DNA from: Planctomyces sp.
GTDB taxonomy: Bacteria > Planctomycetota > Planctomycetia > Planctomycetales > Planctomycetaceae
Reading direction: 5' to 3'
NCBI GenBank assembly: GCA_005778225.1
Contig: SXPC01000280.1
Location: forward strand, 1-64,000
Length of the DNA: 64,000 bases
This document shows, in pieces, positions 1 to 11,013 of the stretch. The notes below the pieces were generated by a model that did no database searches, was not told the DNA's origin, and worked only from the letters and a program-made list of their open reading frames with translations. A program made the translations under genes and the position numbers. Position 1 is the stretch's first letter, and every line of letters begins with the position of its first letter.

Positions 1-2
1 CT

Positions 3-2018
3 CACGGTGCCCGTAAGGGTCTGGCCGATACCGCCCTCAAGACCGCTGACTCGGGTTACCTGACACGGAAACTGGCCGATATCTGCCAGAACGTCGTCGT
101 CACGATCCAGGACTGCGGCACCACCAAGGGAATCACCAAGGGGGTCGTTTACCGCGGCGAGAACGTCGAAGTTTCTCTGGCAGACGCCATCCGTGGTCGC
201 GTCAGCCGGACCAACATCGTCAACCCGATCACTGATGAAGTCATCGTCCGGGAAGACGAACTCATCACGGTCGAGAAGGCCCGTAAGATTCAGGAACTGG
301 GACTCGAAAAGATCCAGGTCCGCAGCCCGATGACCTGCGAAGCCGAACTCGGCCTCTGCCGTCTCTGCTACGGAATGGACCTCTCAACCGGTTCGATGGT
401 CGAAGAAGGTCTGGCCACCGGGATCATCGCCGCTCAGTCGATCGGCGAACCAGGTACCCAGCTGACCATGCGAACATTCCACATCGGAGGAACTGCCTCG
501 CGTGAAGTGGAAGAAAGCGAAATCAAATGCCGTAAAGCCGGTAAGGTTCGCTTCGCACGCGTTCGCTCGGTTATGAACCAGGAAGGTCACAACGTCGTTC
601 TGACCCGAAACGGGGAAATCGTCATCGTCGACTCCAAGAGTCGCGAAATCGAGTCTTACTCGATCCCGAACGGTGCCGTCCTCATGGTGACCGAAGGCGA
701 ACAGGTCGATGCAGGCAGAGTCCTCTGCCAATGGGACCCGCACGCCATTCCAATTCTCTCGGAAGTCGGCGGAACCGTCCGCTACGAAGACCTCGTCGAA
801 GGCCGCTCGGTCCGTACCGAAGTCGACCCATCGGGTCACAAACGTCTCAGCGTCATCGAGCACAAAGGCGACCTGCACCCGCAGATCATCATCGAAGACG
901 GCCAGGGCAAGATCCTCGACTTCTACTACCTGCCTGAACGGGCCAGTATCGAAGTCGAAGACGGCAAGCAGATCGCAGCCGGTTCGATCATCGCCAAGAA
1001 CCCACGGGATGCAGGGGGTACCCAGGACATCACCGGGGGTCTGCCACGAGTCACCGAACTCTTCGAAGCTCGCAAGCCCAAAGACCCAGCCGTCGTCGCA
1101 GAGATCGATGGCGAAGTCGAACTCCTCGCCGAGAAGAAACGCGGCAAGCGGATCATCGTCGTCCGTGGTCAGGATGGCACCGAAGTCGAGCACGTCATTC
1201 CCCACGGTAAGCCGCTGTTCGTCCACTCGGGCGACATCGTCAAAGCCGGGGATGCCCTCGTCCGCGGTCCTCTCGTCCCGCACGACATTCTCCGCGTCTC
1301 AGGGGAAGAGGCTGTCTCTCAATACCTGATGCACGAGATTCAAAACGTCTACCGTGCACAACGCGTGGAAATCGACGACAAGCACATCGAAATCGTTGTC
1401 TCTCAGATGCTGCGGAAGGTTCGCGTCGACGACGTCGGCGATACCGACCTCCTCCCCGGCTCTGTCATCGACAAGCAGGAATTCAAGCGAGTCAACGAGA
1501 AGCTCAAGACCTGCGGACGCATTACCGACGTCGGCGACACCGAGTTCGATCTGGGCGACGTTGTCGACCTGGTGACGATCGATGAAGTCAACTCGGCAGT
1601 CGAAGGTTCCGGCGGCAAGTCAGCCAAGATCGGCAAACCACGCCCATCCTCGGCCAGTACTCAGCTCCTCGGGATCACCAAGGCAGCTGTCCAGTCGGAG
1701 AGCTTCATCTCGGCAGCGTCCTTCCAGGAAACAACGAAGGTCCTCACCGAAGCTGCGATCGCTGGCAAGTCCGACAACCTCGTCGGCTTGAAAGAGAACG
1801 TCATCCTGGGTCACTTGATCCCAGCCGGTACCGGTTTTTGGATCCACCAGAACGCCGACGTCCGCATCAAGCCAGAAGCTCTCGAAGAGATCAAGGCCGA
1901 GAAGGAACGTATGCTCGCCGCCCGCCTCGATATGCTCGCCAGCTCCCCACGCGGCGGCAACTACGACCAGCACGGCAACACACCAAACGTCCTCGACCTG
2001 ACCCCAGACTCCAAGTAA
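3..2018 (+). CDS. rpoC: DNA-directed RNA polymerase subunit beta' (C-terminal part, 5' end outside window)
   Basis: The frame is open from base 3 ([22 protein letters not shown]...) through the 330..2018 ORF. Hallmarks: [37 protein letters not shown]-like segment, [16 protein letters not shown]. Confidence 0.97.
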   Translation, partial: [671 protein letters not shown]

Positions 2019-2066
2019 CCATCAGAGCCGCGACCGAAAGGAAGCGAATCCTGATAACAACTTTCA

Positions 2067-2106
2067 AAAGCCTTCGATTCCTCACCGAATCGAAGGCTTT
2101 TTTCTT
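2067..2106 (+). terminator. Rho-independent terminator of rpoC
   Basis: Perfect 14-bp stem AAAGCCTTCGATTC/GAATCGAAGGCTTT, 6-nt loop, followed by a T-rich tail. Confidence 0.9.
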
Positions 2107-2117
2107 TGCCCGGTATC

Positions 2118-2181
2118 ATGTCCCTTCTCCCCCGGGGAGAAGGTGGCGGCGCTTCGCCGACGGATGAGGGACCTCTGCGAA
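2118..2181 (-). repeat. Repeat family B, copy 1 (TTCGCAGAGGTCCCTCATCCG...CCACCTTCTCCCCGGGGGAGAAGGGACAT)
   Basis: The reverse complement matches the element at 25364..25425 essentially identically and 16742..16805 with a changed centre. Confidence 0.9.
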
Positions 2182-2211
2182 TTTCACTCACCCTCCGAAC
2201 CCCATCACTTA

Positions 2212-2235
2212 CCGTAGGGTCCGCTGTGCGGACCA
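2212..2235 (+). repeat. Repeat family A, copy 1 (CCGTAGGGTCCGCTGTGCGGACCA)
   Basis: Palindromic core GGTCCGC-TGT-GCGGACC shared with six other places in the window. Confidence 0.9.
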
Positions 2236-2268
2236 TTCCCCCCTCACTCAAACTCGGTCTACATCTCC

Positions 2269-2916
2269 ATGACCTACGAACAATGGACCACCGCCCTCTT
2301 CAGCTTCACCACCTGTGAGGAAACGAATCACGTCACCGACCGCCGTGCTACCCTCTGGGACGTCGACTACCCAACCACACGACAATTCATCAGCCGCGCA
2401 CTCCGCGACGATCTCCTTATTAACTCGACCCCAAAAGAATCACTCGCATTGGGCTGGAGCATCATCTTCGATAGTGGAGTGAGTGACTTCCAATTCGCCC
2501 TCAACGAACACGAATTCGAGGACGAATGCATCAAATCCATCCTCGATCTGAAGCTTTTGTACTCAAACTTTTTCGACCGTTTCTGCCACGCCAGTGTCAC
2601 CTCCATCGGCAACGATTGGCAGCACGACGGTACCATGGGTTACCTTTGCTACATGTTCTGGGACATCCTTGATTTCAGCTTCCTTCCCTCCAAGCTTACC
2701 CCGTCAATGATCACTGCCGGCTTGGAAGTCCTCTCTTTCGCCCTGCGCTCCCCCAACGAAAATTCCTGCGTTTCCGCCATCCACGGCTTGGGACACTGGG
2801 CCGCCGAATCCAATCTGGCGTCTGGCATCCTGAAGCAATGGCTCATGCAAACCCCACCGACCAACCCTGTTATCGCCGAATACGCCCAGCGCGCAATCAC
2901 CGGCAACGTCCTCTGA
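2269..2916 (+). CDS. Hypothetical protein (215 aa)
   Basis: ATG-initiated ORF with no convincing competing ORF. No family recognised. Confidence 0.65.
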   Translation: MTYEQWTTALFSFTTCEETNHVTDRRATLWDVDYPTTRQFISRALRDDLLINSTPKESLALGWSIIFDSGVSDFQFALNEHEFEDECIKSILDLKLLYSNFFDRFCHASVTSIGNDWQHDGTMGYLCYMFWDILDFSFLPSKLTPSMITAGLEVLSFALRSPNENSCVSAIHGLGHWAAESNLASGILKQWLMQTPPTNPVIAEYAQRAITGNVL

Positions 2917-2937
2917 CACCATCGGGATCAGCGCCGC

Positions 2938-3177
2938 TCAAACCAACCTCACCATCCCCACCAAACCCACAACCCCAAACAACGCATCCACCAACACACG
3001 TCGCACGGGCACATTCATCTCTCGCGCCCACCCGAACTCACGATGAAACGTCGCAAAGTTCTCTGTCGTCGCATAGCGAATGACTTCGCAGCAACCCTCC
3101 CCGCAGCTCTCATCGATTCTCATCAGCGTCAGTTGGGGAATGATTTTCACAGTCTTGGCATTTGAAGTCGTAGTCAT
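2938..3177 (-). CDS. Small hypothetical protein with a hydrophobic C-terminus (79 aa)
   Basis: ATG start with an AAGG-type ribosome-binding site just upstream. Short, so uncertain. Confidence 0.45.
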   Translation of the reverse strand: MTTTSNAKTVKIIPQLTLMRIDESCGEGCCEVIRYATTENFATFHREFGWAREMNVPVRRVLVDALFGVVGLVGMVRLV

Positions 3178-3382
3178 GGCGCACCTTTCTCGCAGAAATC
3201 AGGGACAGGAAAAAACAGAGTCAACAACGACTCCATAAACAGCAACGAACAACAACTGACAAGCCATTGATTCAGGCTCGCGTGTCAGCGTTGCGATTCA
3301 GTTCTCATCAACTAGTCGCGCGACGATTTCGAACTTCGACATCAATCTTCAAAAAACAAAAAACGCTCCGTTCTCCCGGTAT

Positions 3383-3402
3383 CACAGACATTCCTGTCTG
3401 TG
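3383..3402. repeat. Hairpin CACAGACA-TTCC-TGTCTGTG at the 3' end of rsmE
   Basis: Perfect 8-bp inverted repeat. Confidence 0.6.
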
Positions 3403-3406
3403 TTCC

Positions 3407-4126
3407 TCAGGCCGACGCCCACACCGACGCCACCGCCATCGCCGCCGTCTCGATCCGCAACACACTCTTCCCCAGGACGCATCCAACCACCTGCTTGCGC
3501 TCAAACATCTCCAGTTCCCCCGTCGACCACCCTCCCTCCGGCCCGATCAGACACGTCAACTCCTTTTCCGCCCGTCGACTCTCAACCGCAACTTCTAAAA
3601 AACTCTTCTTCGCCCGAGGATCTAGCAGGACACAGTTCTCATCCTTCTCCAGATACGCGGCAATTTCCACAGGCGACTCCATCTCCATTAGCCAGGCCCG
3701 CTTCGACTGCTTACAAGCCGACATCGCCAGCTTCTCCAGCCGCTGCAGCTTCCCCTCCCCGGGATCCACCACACTCCGCTCACTGATCAGCGGCACGACC
3801 CGACTCACTCCCAATTCACACAGTTTCTCAATCATCGTCGTCAGCCGATCTCCCTTCGGAAAACAGACCGCCACCGTCAATGCAGGACGCTCTCTCTCCT
3901 CAAACCAGACCCGCGTCAACTGAATGACCGCTTCATTCTTTTTGACCGAAATGACCTCTCCCTCAGCAACCATCCCTTGCCCGTTGAAAAGCTCGATTTG
4001 AAGCCCCGGCTTGGCTCTGAGGACTCGAACCAAGTGGTGAGCCTCGTCCCCATGGAGCAAAAACTGCCCAGAAAGTGACTTTAGGTCCACAATATTGATT
4101 TCCTGGCCACTATAAAAACGATCCAT
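3407..4126 (-). CDS. rsmE: 16S rRNA (uracil-1498-N3)-methyltransferase, RsmE family
   Basis: MDRFYSG..., LHGDEAHHLVRVLRAKPG, CLIGPEGGWSTGELEMF, LGKSVLRIETAAMAVAS. The internal Met is preferred over the ORF-track start at 4174. Confidence 0.9.
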   Translation of the reverse strand: MDRFYSGQEINIVDLKSLSGQFLLHGDEAHHLVRVLRAKPGLQIELFNGQGMVAEGEVISVKKNEAVIQLTRVWFEERERPALTVAVCFPKGDRLTTMIEKLCELGVSRVVPLISERSVVDPGEGKLQRLEKLAMSACKQSKRAWLMEMESPVEIAAYLEKDENCVLLDPRAKKSFLEVAVESRRAEKELTCLIGPEGGWSTGELEMFERKQVVGCVLGKSVLRIETAAMAVASVWASA

Positions 4127-4723
4127 ATTTGACTTTCTGCAACTCATAATAGGCTGCAACCAACTACTCCACATGTACTTAGGGCACTTTCGGAGCCAAA
4201 AAACAAAGGACTCGTTTTTATACCTTTTTTCATGCGGCGTACATCTTCACCTAACAAAACTTTGGATACTTCTTTTATCGCCTCCAACTCAACCCTGACC
4301 AAACGAAATTATTTCGACAGGCCTGAGTCGGTGATGGTAACGCATCGCGTTATCTGGCGAACCGACCGCGAGAAGCCATCCTTATCAATGTTCACTCACT
4401 TTTCGCCGTCAGTTCATCAAAACATCACAATCTCTTGTACGATTGATAGAGCAGTCAAAACTCGCCAGTGATCCACACACTCGACAGGATCGACTGGCAA
4501 CCGGCTCATCTCGATCAAGTTGGCGGTATTTGGATTGGATTTCACTTCGTATCTGGTTTGCTCCCTGATCGACAACAAAACGAAGATCAGGACACGTCGT
4601 GGTCAAGCGTTGTCCTGAATTTCATAGCTCTGGTTTCGTAACCTCAGATTTCGTTTTTTGAAGCCGGGTGTTCCGGCGAACTGTTTCTCTCTCAGCCACA
4701 CATTGTTTCGGAGACATCTCACA

Positions 4724-5998
4724 ATGGCTAAAGTCACTCGCAAGGGATTCACCCTGATCGAGCTGCTCGTCGTCATCGCGATCATCGCGATTCTCGCCGC
4801 TCTGCTCCTCCCAGCTGTTCAACGTGCTCGCGCTGCTGCCCGCAACGCTCAGTGCAAGAACAACCTGCGCCAGTTCGGTATCTCTATGCACACCTTCGCT
4901 GAAGCCGATCCACAAAGCCGTCTGTGTTCAGGTCAATACGACCTGCAACGCGATGGTTGCGTTGATACCTACGGCTGGGTTGCCGATACCGTCAACCAGG
5001 GCGCCGGTAACGTCGCTCAAATGCTGTGCCCAACCAACACCCTCCGCGGTTGCGAGAAGTACAACGAACTTCTCGGTCGCTCGACCTCAACCGGTACGAG
5101 CAACGTCTACGCTGCTGCTGGTTTCGCAAGCCTTCGCGCACGTCAGACCGAAGGTAAATGTGCCGAACTGGAAGCCATCACTCCAAACACAGCTGCTGCT
5201 CGCGCTAACTTCGTTGTTCAGAACTTCCTGGACAAGGGATTCGGCACGAACTACGCTTGCAGCTGGTTCCTCAGCCGCTCAACTGTCAAATCGTCTGTCA
5301 GCGGTAACGCTGCCATCAACTCAATCCTCGTCTCTTTCTCTGTGAAAGACCTTCGCGGCGGTAAAGGCCCGATGACGATGGGCGAAATGACCAACGCTCA
5401 AACCTCTTCTTCGAACATTCCAATCCTCGGTGATGCTGCTCCTGGCGACGCCAAAGATGGTTACCTCGACGCTTCTCTCCCAGGTCACGTCTCTGCCGGT
5501 GAGCGTCTCGCAGAAACCGCAAACGATGGTCCTGGATACTGGACCACCGCCAACAGCATGTGGGTTCTCGGCGACAAAGTCACCAACGGTTCTTCAGACT
5601 TCGATTTCTCTAACGCAATCTCTGGTGACGTTCTGCCATCTCCAAACGATGCCAACATCTCTGCAGCCGCTGCAACTGCTGACTACGACACCCTGTTCGT
5701 CAACGGTGCATCAGGCGCTACCTACGGTGGTACTGATACCTTCATCTGGCTGCAAGATACCCGCGACTGGTATGCAGTTCACGAAGGTCGCTGCAACCTG
5801 CTGATGGCTGACGGTTCTGTCAAGACCTTCGTCGACCTCGACAAAGACAACTTCCTGAACCCAGGCTTCTCTGCCAACGGTGGTACTCAGGAACGAGACG
5901 GTTACACCAGCAACAAGATCGAACTGCCATACTTCGAGTGCTACAATGGTGCAGTTCTCAACTACAACACCATCCGCAAGACTGGCTTCGAAGGTTAA
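4724..5998 (+). CDS. DUF1559-type prepilin-like protein with type IV pilin N-methylation motif
   Basis: [45 protein letters not shown]-terminal [14 protein letters not shown] at 4724 lies just before the motif. Confidence 0.92.
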   Translation: MAKVTRKGFTLIELLVVIAIIAILAALLLPAVQRARAAARNAQCKNNLRQFGISMHTFAEADPQSRLCSGQYDLQRDGCVDTYGWVADTVNQGAGNVAQMLCPTNTLRGCEKYNELLGRSTSTGTSNVYAAAGFASLRARQTEGKCAELEAITPNTAAARANFVVQNFLDKGFGTNYACSWFLSRSTVKSSVSGNAAINSILVSFSVKDLRGGKGPMTMGEMTNAQTSSSNIPILGDAAPGDAKDGYLDASLPGHVSAGERLAETANDGPGYWTTANSMWVLGDKVTNGSSDFDFSNAISGDVLPSPNDANISAAAATADYDTLFVNGASGATYGGTDTFIWLQDTRDWYAVHEGRCNLLMADGSVKTFVDLDKDNFLNPGFSANGGTQERDGYTSNKIELPYFECYNGAVLNYNTIRKTGFEG

Positions 5999-6034
5999 TC
6001 TTCAAGACCGCTCTTTCGCGATAGTTTGATCGTT

Positions 6035-6063
6035 CCCGGAGACCTGACCAGTCTCCGGGTTTT
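6035..6063 (+). terminator. Rho-independent terminator downstream of the DUF1559 gene
   Basis: CCCGGAGAC/GTCTCCGGG stem, 7-nt loop, TTTT tail. Confidence 0.8.
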
Positions 6064-6144
6064 CGTATTTCAAGCGACCCGCTTGTCTCGATCATCCGTC
6101 AACTCAGACATCGATCAACCTCAACTCTGAGTTCCGTAAAGCAC

Positions 6145-9100
6145 ATGACCAATCAAGAAACGCTCCTCTGCTGGAAATGTCGCGCCCCACTGGCTAAGGC
6201 ACAAGTCCGGTGCCGTGAATGCGGTACGCCGCGCAACGCCAGTCCACCACAAACACCATCCAGCCACAAATCCGGCGTGCTGAAAACACCAGCGACCCGT
6301 TCCGACGAAAAAGCGCTGAGCATCGATGATATGTTCTCTGCAGCTGAGGACATCGGCGAAGACGATATCAACCAGTTCGTGATCGCAACATCAGAGGGAC
6401 TCAAAGCCCAGTCAACCTCTCCTCCATCGCCCACCAGAAACACAACGCCGCCACCAAAGGCACAAGCTCCGAAAGCACCCTCTCCGAGAACACCAGAGCC
6501 CAAAGCACCAGGGCCACAATCATCGTCTCTCTCGCAACGACCTGAATCTCCCGTCACTGAATCGACACAGACGACCAGCAGCCCGGATGAGTCCGACGCA
6601 CGCACTCCCGCTCCCATTCCCAAGCGTAGTAATATCTCGGGAGTCACCCCCGCTCCGACTGCTCAAACAGCCCCCCGACGAAGGCGTGGCTCAGAATCAG
6701 CCTCCAATCCAACCGGGTCAAGCCTGCCACCCGCGATCTTGTCCGCGACTCGGCTCGCATTGAAGCAGCCTGCTCCCGTCCTTCAAAAACTCGACCCGAA
6801 GGCCGCGACAGCCAAGTCGCGCGCCGCTCAGAAACTTCTCGTCAAAGCCAATAAGCTGATTCCTAAATTTGAGTCCGATGATACAAAGCCCGCCATCGAT
6901 GCACTGCGACAAACGCTGTTAGAACTCGGTGCCGCGCAACATGCCTCCGTCATCCCAGTCATCGCCAAATTTCTCGATGACACACGCCCCAGCCTGCCTG
7001 AGTCTGCCTCACGAGCATTGGGTAGCACACGATGTCCGGAAGCTTTCGAGCCACTGGCCACGCAGCTGATAAAGGCTCCTGTTGATTCATCAGGCCCCCT
7101 CCTGTCTGCACTCGGCAGCCTCGGGGATCGACGCGCGGTCGGCATTCTCGTCGCCTACGGCAGCGAATATCCGCAGTATCAGATGCGAGTGGTCGACTCC
7201 TTGACCGACATCGGCAGCGATGCTGTCCCTCGATTGATAGAGCTCGCAGGCAGTCCTGAAACAGGGCAGCAACTCATCGTTTGCATCGCCATGGGGAAGC
7301 TGAAAGACACCCGCTGCCTGGAAAGTCTTTCCAACTTGCTGCAAAGCAATCTCACCACCATCCGATGTTACGCCGCAGAAGCCCTCGGCGAACTCGGAGA
7401 CACCAAAGCGGTCAAGATCCTCTTAGCCGCCTTGAAAGATCCAGAATCCAATGTTCGCGCCAGCGCGATCTCAGCCTTGGGCAAACTTCCTGACGAACGC
7501 GCCGTGGCACCCTTAATTCGTTGCCTGAAAGATTCCGACAGACAAGTCCGACTATACGCCGTCAATAGCATCGGATTAATGGGCGATAAATCCGCCGCGA
7601 TTGCACTCTCTCCACTCCTGGATGAGAACGACCCGGAACTCATCGCCGCTGCTTGCGACGCGCTCGGCCGGTTGGGCGACCCCGGTGCCATCGACCGACT
7701 GATTCAGTTTCTTGTCATCCCGGAAAATAACGAACATACCAACCTCGTCCTGAAAGTGATCGATACCGTTCGACGCCTTCAGGCGACCGCTGCGGTCCCT
7801 GCACTTCTGGAATTGCTCCGTTCTCCCAACGCAGATCTTCGCCTCAAAGCCGTCGAAGCCATCGGCCAATGCAAGCAGAAATCCGCTGCCGAAGAGATCG
7901 AACATGTCCTGGCTTCCGATGCTTCCGACGAAGTCCGCGCCGCAGCTGCCAAAGCACTCGGCGAACTCAAAGACACCGAATCACTCAACGCCCTCGTCGA
8001 TGCACTTCAGGACACGTTGAATGTCCGTGTCAAAGCCATCATCGCTTTAGGAGCCATCAAGAACATCAATGCGGTCCCCACGTTGATGCCTCTTCTGAAA
8101 GATCAGGCCCCGGAACTCCGCTATCACGCCACTCAGGCTTTGGCTGAACTCGATCATAAAAAAGCAGTCCATCAGATTGAGTTACTCGTTGTCGATGAAG
8201 TTCCGATGGTCTCTCGCGGAGCCTTCAAGGCACTCCAGAAACTTGGCGACGATCGTCCAGAAAAAAAGATTATCGCCGCTGCGAAAAAACGCACCAAGCT
8301 GGTCAAGACCGCAATATCCTCCACAACCGGCAGCAGCTTCAATTTTTCCGAGTTCTTCTCCGATGGCCTGCGTGGCATCGTGTGGCCCGACGACCCATCC
8401 AGGCGATACGTCTCAATTGGGATCATGAGTGCAATGTTGCTGTTGCCACTCATTGGAATCGGCCTGTTGTTCACGCTCAATCCGGCGGAAACGATTGTCT
8501 TACGTCGCCAGATCACCAGTTCTGGCTTCACTCCCGATGGGAAAAGCATCTATATCACCACAGCGGGTGGTTCCCTGGAAAAATGGGAATCTCCTAAGGA
8601 TGACAATTATACATCCAAAGTGCTCGTCGAACCTGCCTCACTGATCGACGTCATTGTCCTCGCTGGTGGCGAGCAGATTGTCGCTTCCGTAAACGGCATC
8701 TACGAGGTGAACTCATCCGGCAAGCAATCCCTCGGTGCTGTCGCAGGACTGTCAGGGATCTCGACCTCTGGCGACCAGACGACATTTGCCGCCGTCGACT
8801 TGAAGCATAACTACTATTTCTTCGACACCAATAAAAAGCCAGGTGCAGTCCTCGGTGCTCCCTTTCCAAATACCTCAGCCAGTTGCCTTGGGCATGATGG
8901 CAAGTACGTCCTCTTCGGAAACGATAAGGGAAAGATACGTCAGCTCGATCCAGCTGGAAAAGTACTCGGTGAGTTCAGCGTCGCGGGCGATGTTCGCTCA
9001 CTTGCTGTCAGTAACGATGGTTCGACGATCGCCGTCGGCTTACGGAGCGGCCAGATTGCACTTCTCGACGCAGCCACAAAGACCCTCAAAACGACCCTTG

Positions 9101-9369
9101 TCGCTGATAACGTCAATAGCTTGATTCACCAGGTCCAGTTCTCTCCTGATGGCAAGTTACTGGCAGGTCGACATGCTGGCGTGACCGTGTGGGAACTTGC
9201 AGGCGGAACCAGCAAGAATGTTCCGGTTGAAGAATGTATCAAATTGAAGATCAGCCCAGACGGCACCCAGATGATCAGCCATGTCGGAGATCAGTCATCG
9301 CTCGTCTTCGAACTCGTTGATCTGACAACGATGGAAGTCGTTAACCAGCCTGCGTACCGGATGTACTAA
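6145..9369 (+). CDS. Zinc-ribbon / HEAT-repeat / transmembrane / beta-propeller (WD40-like) protein, 1074 aa
   Basis: N-terminal CWKC...CREC; long Pro-rich region; repeated LG..GD.RAV..L...L.D.....R..A..ALG units; TM SIGIMSAMLLLPLIGIGLLFTL; C-terminal SPDGKxL/VSNDGSTIAVGLRSG blades. Confidence 0.85.
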   Translation: MTNQETLLCWKCRAPLAKAQVRCRECGTPRNASPPQTPSSHKSGVLKTPATRSDEKALSIDDMFSAAEDIGEDDINQFVIATSEGLKAQSTSPPSPTRNTTPPPKAQAPKAPSPRTPEPKAPGPQSSSLSQRPESPVTESTQTTSSPDESDARTPAPIPKRSNISGVTPAPTAQTAPRRRRGSESASNPTGSSLPPAILSATRLALKQPAPVLQKLDPKAATAKSRAAQKLLVKANKLIPKFESDDTKPAIDALRQTLLELGAAQHASVIPVIAKFLDDTRPSLPESASRALGSTRCPEAFEPLATQLIKAPVDSSGPLLSALGSLGDRRAVGILVAYGSEYPQYQMRVVDSLTDIGSDAVPRLIELAGSPETGQQLIVCIAMGKLKDTRCLESLSNLLQSNLTTIRCYAAEALGELGDTKAVKILLAALKDPESNVRASAISALGKLPDERAVAPLIRCLKDSDRQVRLYAVNSIGLMGDKSAAIALSPLLDENDPELIAAACDALGRLGDPGAIDRLIQFLVIPENNEHTNLVLKVIDTVRRLQATAAVPALLELLRSPNADLRLKAVEAIGQCKQKSAAEEIEHVLASDASDEVRAAAAKALGELKDTESLNALVDALQDTLNVRVKAIIALGAIKNINAVPTLMPLLKDQAPELRYHATQALAELDHKKAVHQIELLVVDEVPMVSRGAFKALQKLGDDRPEKKIIAAAKKRTKLVKTAISSTTGSSFNFSEFFSDGLRGIVWPDDPSRRYVSIGIMSAMLLLPLIGIGLLFTLNPAETIVLRRQITSSGFTPDGKSIYITTAGGSLEKWESPKDDNYTSKVLVEPASLIDVIVLAGGEQIVASVNGIYEVNSSGKQSLGAVAGLSGISTSGDQTTFAAVDLKHNYYFFDTNKKPGAVLGAPFPNTSASCLGHDGKYVLFGNDKGKIRQLDPAGKVLGEFSVAGDVRSLAVSNDGSTIAVGLRSGQIALLDAATKTLKTTLVADNVNSLIHQVQFSPDGKLLAGRHAGVTVWELAGGTSKNVPVEECIKLKISPDGTQMISHVGDQSSLVFELVDLTTMEVVNQPAYRMY

Positions 9370-9395
9370 AACGGCCTGCAGTCGCAGCGACATGA

Positions 9396-10889
9396 CTACT
9401 TCGCCAGCAGTTCCACAAGCGTCTTCACCATGACGCCCGTTGCTCCCCCTTCACGGTACGCCTTGCCCGTGGTGATGTAAGCAGGCCCCGCGATATCCAG
9501 GTGAGCCCAGGGCTTACCCGAGACGAACTTCTCCAGAAACTTCGCAGCCGTGATCGCACCACCCCAGCGTGTCCCGACGTTCTTGCAGTCAGCCACATCC
9601 GCTTTGAGTTGATCATTGAACGAGTCATCCATCGGCATACGCCAGACAAGTTCACCTGCCTCGCTGGCCGCCGTTTGAATGTGCATCGCCAGATCATCGT
9701 TGTTTGAAAACAGCCCGACATAATCTTCGCCCAACGCGATCACGCAGGCCCCGGTCAGCGTGGCCAGATCGACCAGCGACTCAGCACCTTGATCGACGGC
9801 ATAACACAGTACATCCGCCAGAACGAGACGGCCTTCTGCATCGGTGTTGCAAACCTCAATGGTGACTCCATTGCGAGCCGTCAGGACTTCGCCAAGCTTA
9901 TAGGCGTTGCCACTGACCATGTTCTCGACCAGTCCCAGATAAGCCCGCACATTGACCGGCAGGTTCATCCGAGCCGCCGCGATGATGGCTCCCAGAGCCG
10001 TCGCAGCCCCCGCCATATCGCATTTCATCGTCAGCATGCCATCGGTTGGCTTGAGTGAATATCCACCCGAGTCGAACGTGACTCCTTTGCCAACCAGCGC
10101 GATGTGCGGCTGATCCGGGTTACCACCTTTGTATTCGAGCATCACCATGCGGGCAGGTTGTGTACTACCGCGAGCCACGCCGAGCATCGAGAACATCTTC
10201 TCGTCCGCCAGTCGCTTCTCATCAAAGACTTCGCAGGAGATCCCGTACTCGGCAGCCAGTTGACTCGCGCGGTCAGCGAAGGTGGCTGGATAGATATCAT
10301 GCGGCCCGCGATTGACCAGCTCGCGCACAATGTTGATCGATTCCCCAATGATTTGCCCATGAGTAGCCGCTTGGGTGAGTTGATCCGAAGTGGCCGACAG
10401 AACCGTCAGCTGCTTGATCGGATAGCGGGTCGCTTCCTGCTTATACATCCCTTGAGAAACACCCGCGACAACTGCTGCTGATGTCAGCGTTTCAATAATG
10501 TCAGCTTTGGACTTCCCAGCCAGTTCTCCCTCAGGCAGCGCGACAGCCACCGAGACACTCGCCTGCTCAGCAACTTTGCGAAGACTGGCCGCACAAGCAC
10601 GTTGCAGCTTCGGAAGAATCAGTTCGGTGAGTGTCCCCAACCCGACCAGCAGGACGCGCGACGCTTTCAAACCCGGCAGATCATACAGAGGCATCAACTC
10701 TGCAAGCTTGCCTTTGAAATCCCCTCGTGATCGAAGTCGTCCAATGGCACCACCGGTCACTTCATCCAGCTGAGATTCAAGACTGGAAACCTTCGCCCCG
10801 GAACCCTCGCTGCTGACGAATGAGAGGCCGACGATCAGCCAGTCAGAGGAAACATCTTTGAGGGAAGCGGTCGAGAAATCAATCTGCAT
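9396..10889 (-). CDS. pepA: Leucyl aminopeptidase (M17)
   Basis: GKGVTFDSGGYSLKP, MKCDMAGAA, NTDAEGRLVLADVLCYA. Confidence 0.95.
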   Translation of the reverse strand: MQIDFSTASLKDVSSDWLIVGLSFVSSEGSGAKVSSLESQLDEVTGGAIGRLRSRGDFKGKLAELMPLYDLPGLKASRVLLVGLGTLTELILPKLQRACAASLRKVAEQASVSVAVALPEGELAGKSKADIIETLTSAAVVAGVSQGMYKQEATRYPIKQLTVLSATSDQLTQAATHGQIIGESINIVRELVNRGPHDIYPATFADRASQLAAEYGISCEVFDEKRLADEKMFSMLGVARGSTQPARMVMLEYKGGNPDQPHIALVGKGVTFDSGGYSLKPTDGMLTMKCDMAGAATALGAIIAAARMNLPVNVRAYLGLVENMVSGNAYKLGEVLTARNGVTIEVCNTDAEGRLVLADVLCYAVDQGAESLVDLATLTGACVIALGEDYVGLFSNNDDLAMHIQTAASEAGELVWRMPMDDSFNDQLKADVADCKNVGTRWGGAITAAKFLEKFVSGKPWAHLDIAGPAYITTGKAYREGGATGVMVKTLVELLAK

Positions 10890-11013
10890 GGATCTGTGCT
10901 TTCAAGCATGACGGGAATGCGAAGCATTGGTTGTATGACGTCAGAGTCACGTTGACAAGGTTATAGTCGAGAAATGTTACGAGGCACCCTGCATCAAGCA
11001 GCTGGCCGCGTTT

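Noticed and set aside
384-1283. 299-aa minus-strand ORF inside rpoC
   Set aside because: Shadow ORF arising from codon bias opposite a highly conserved gene; low-complexity D/F/V-rich translation.
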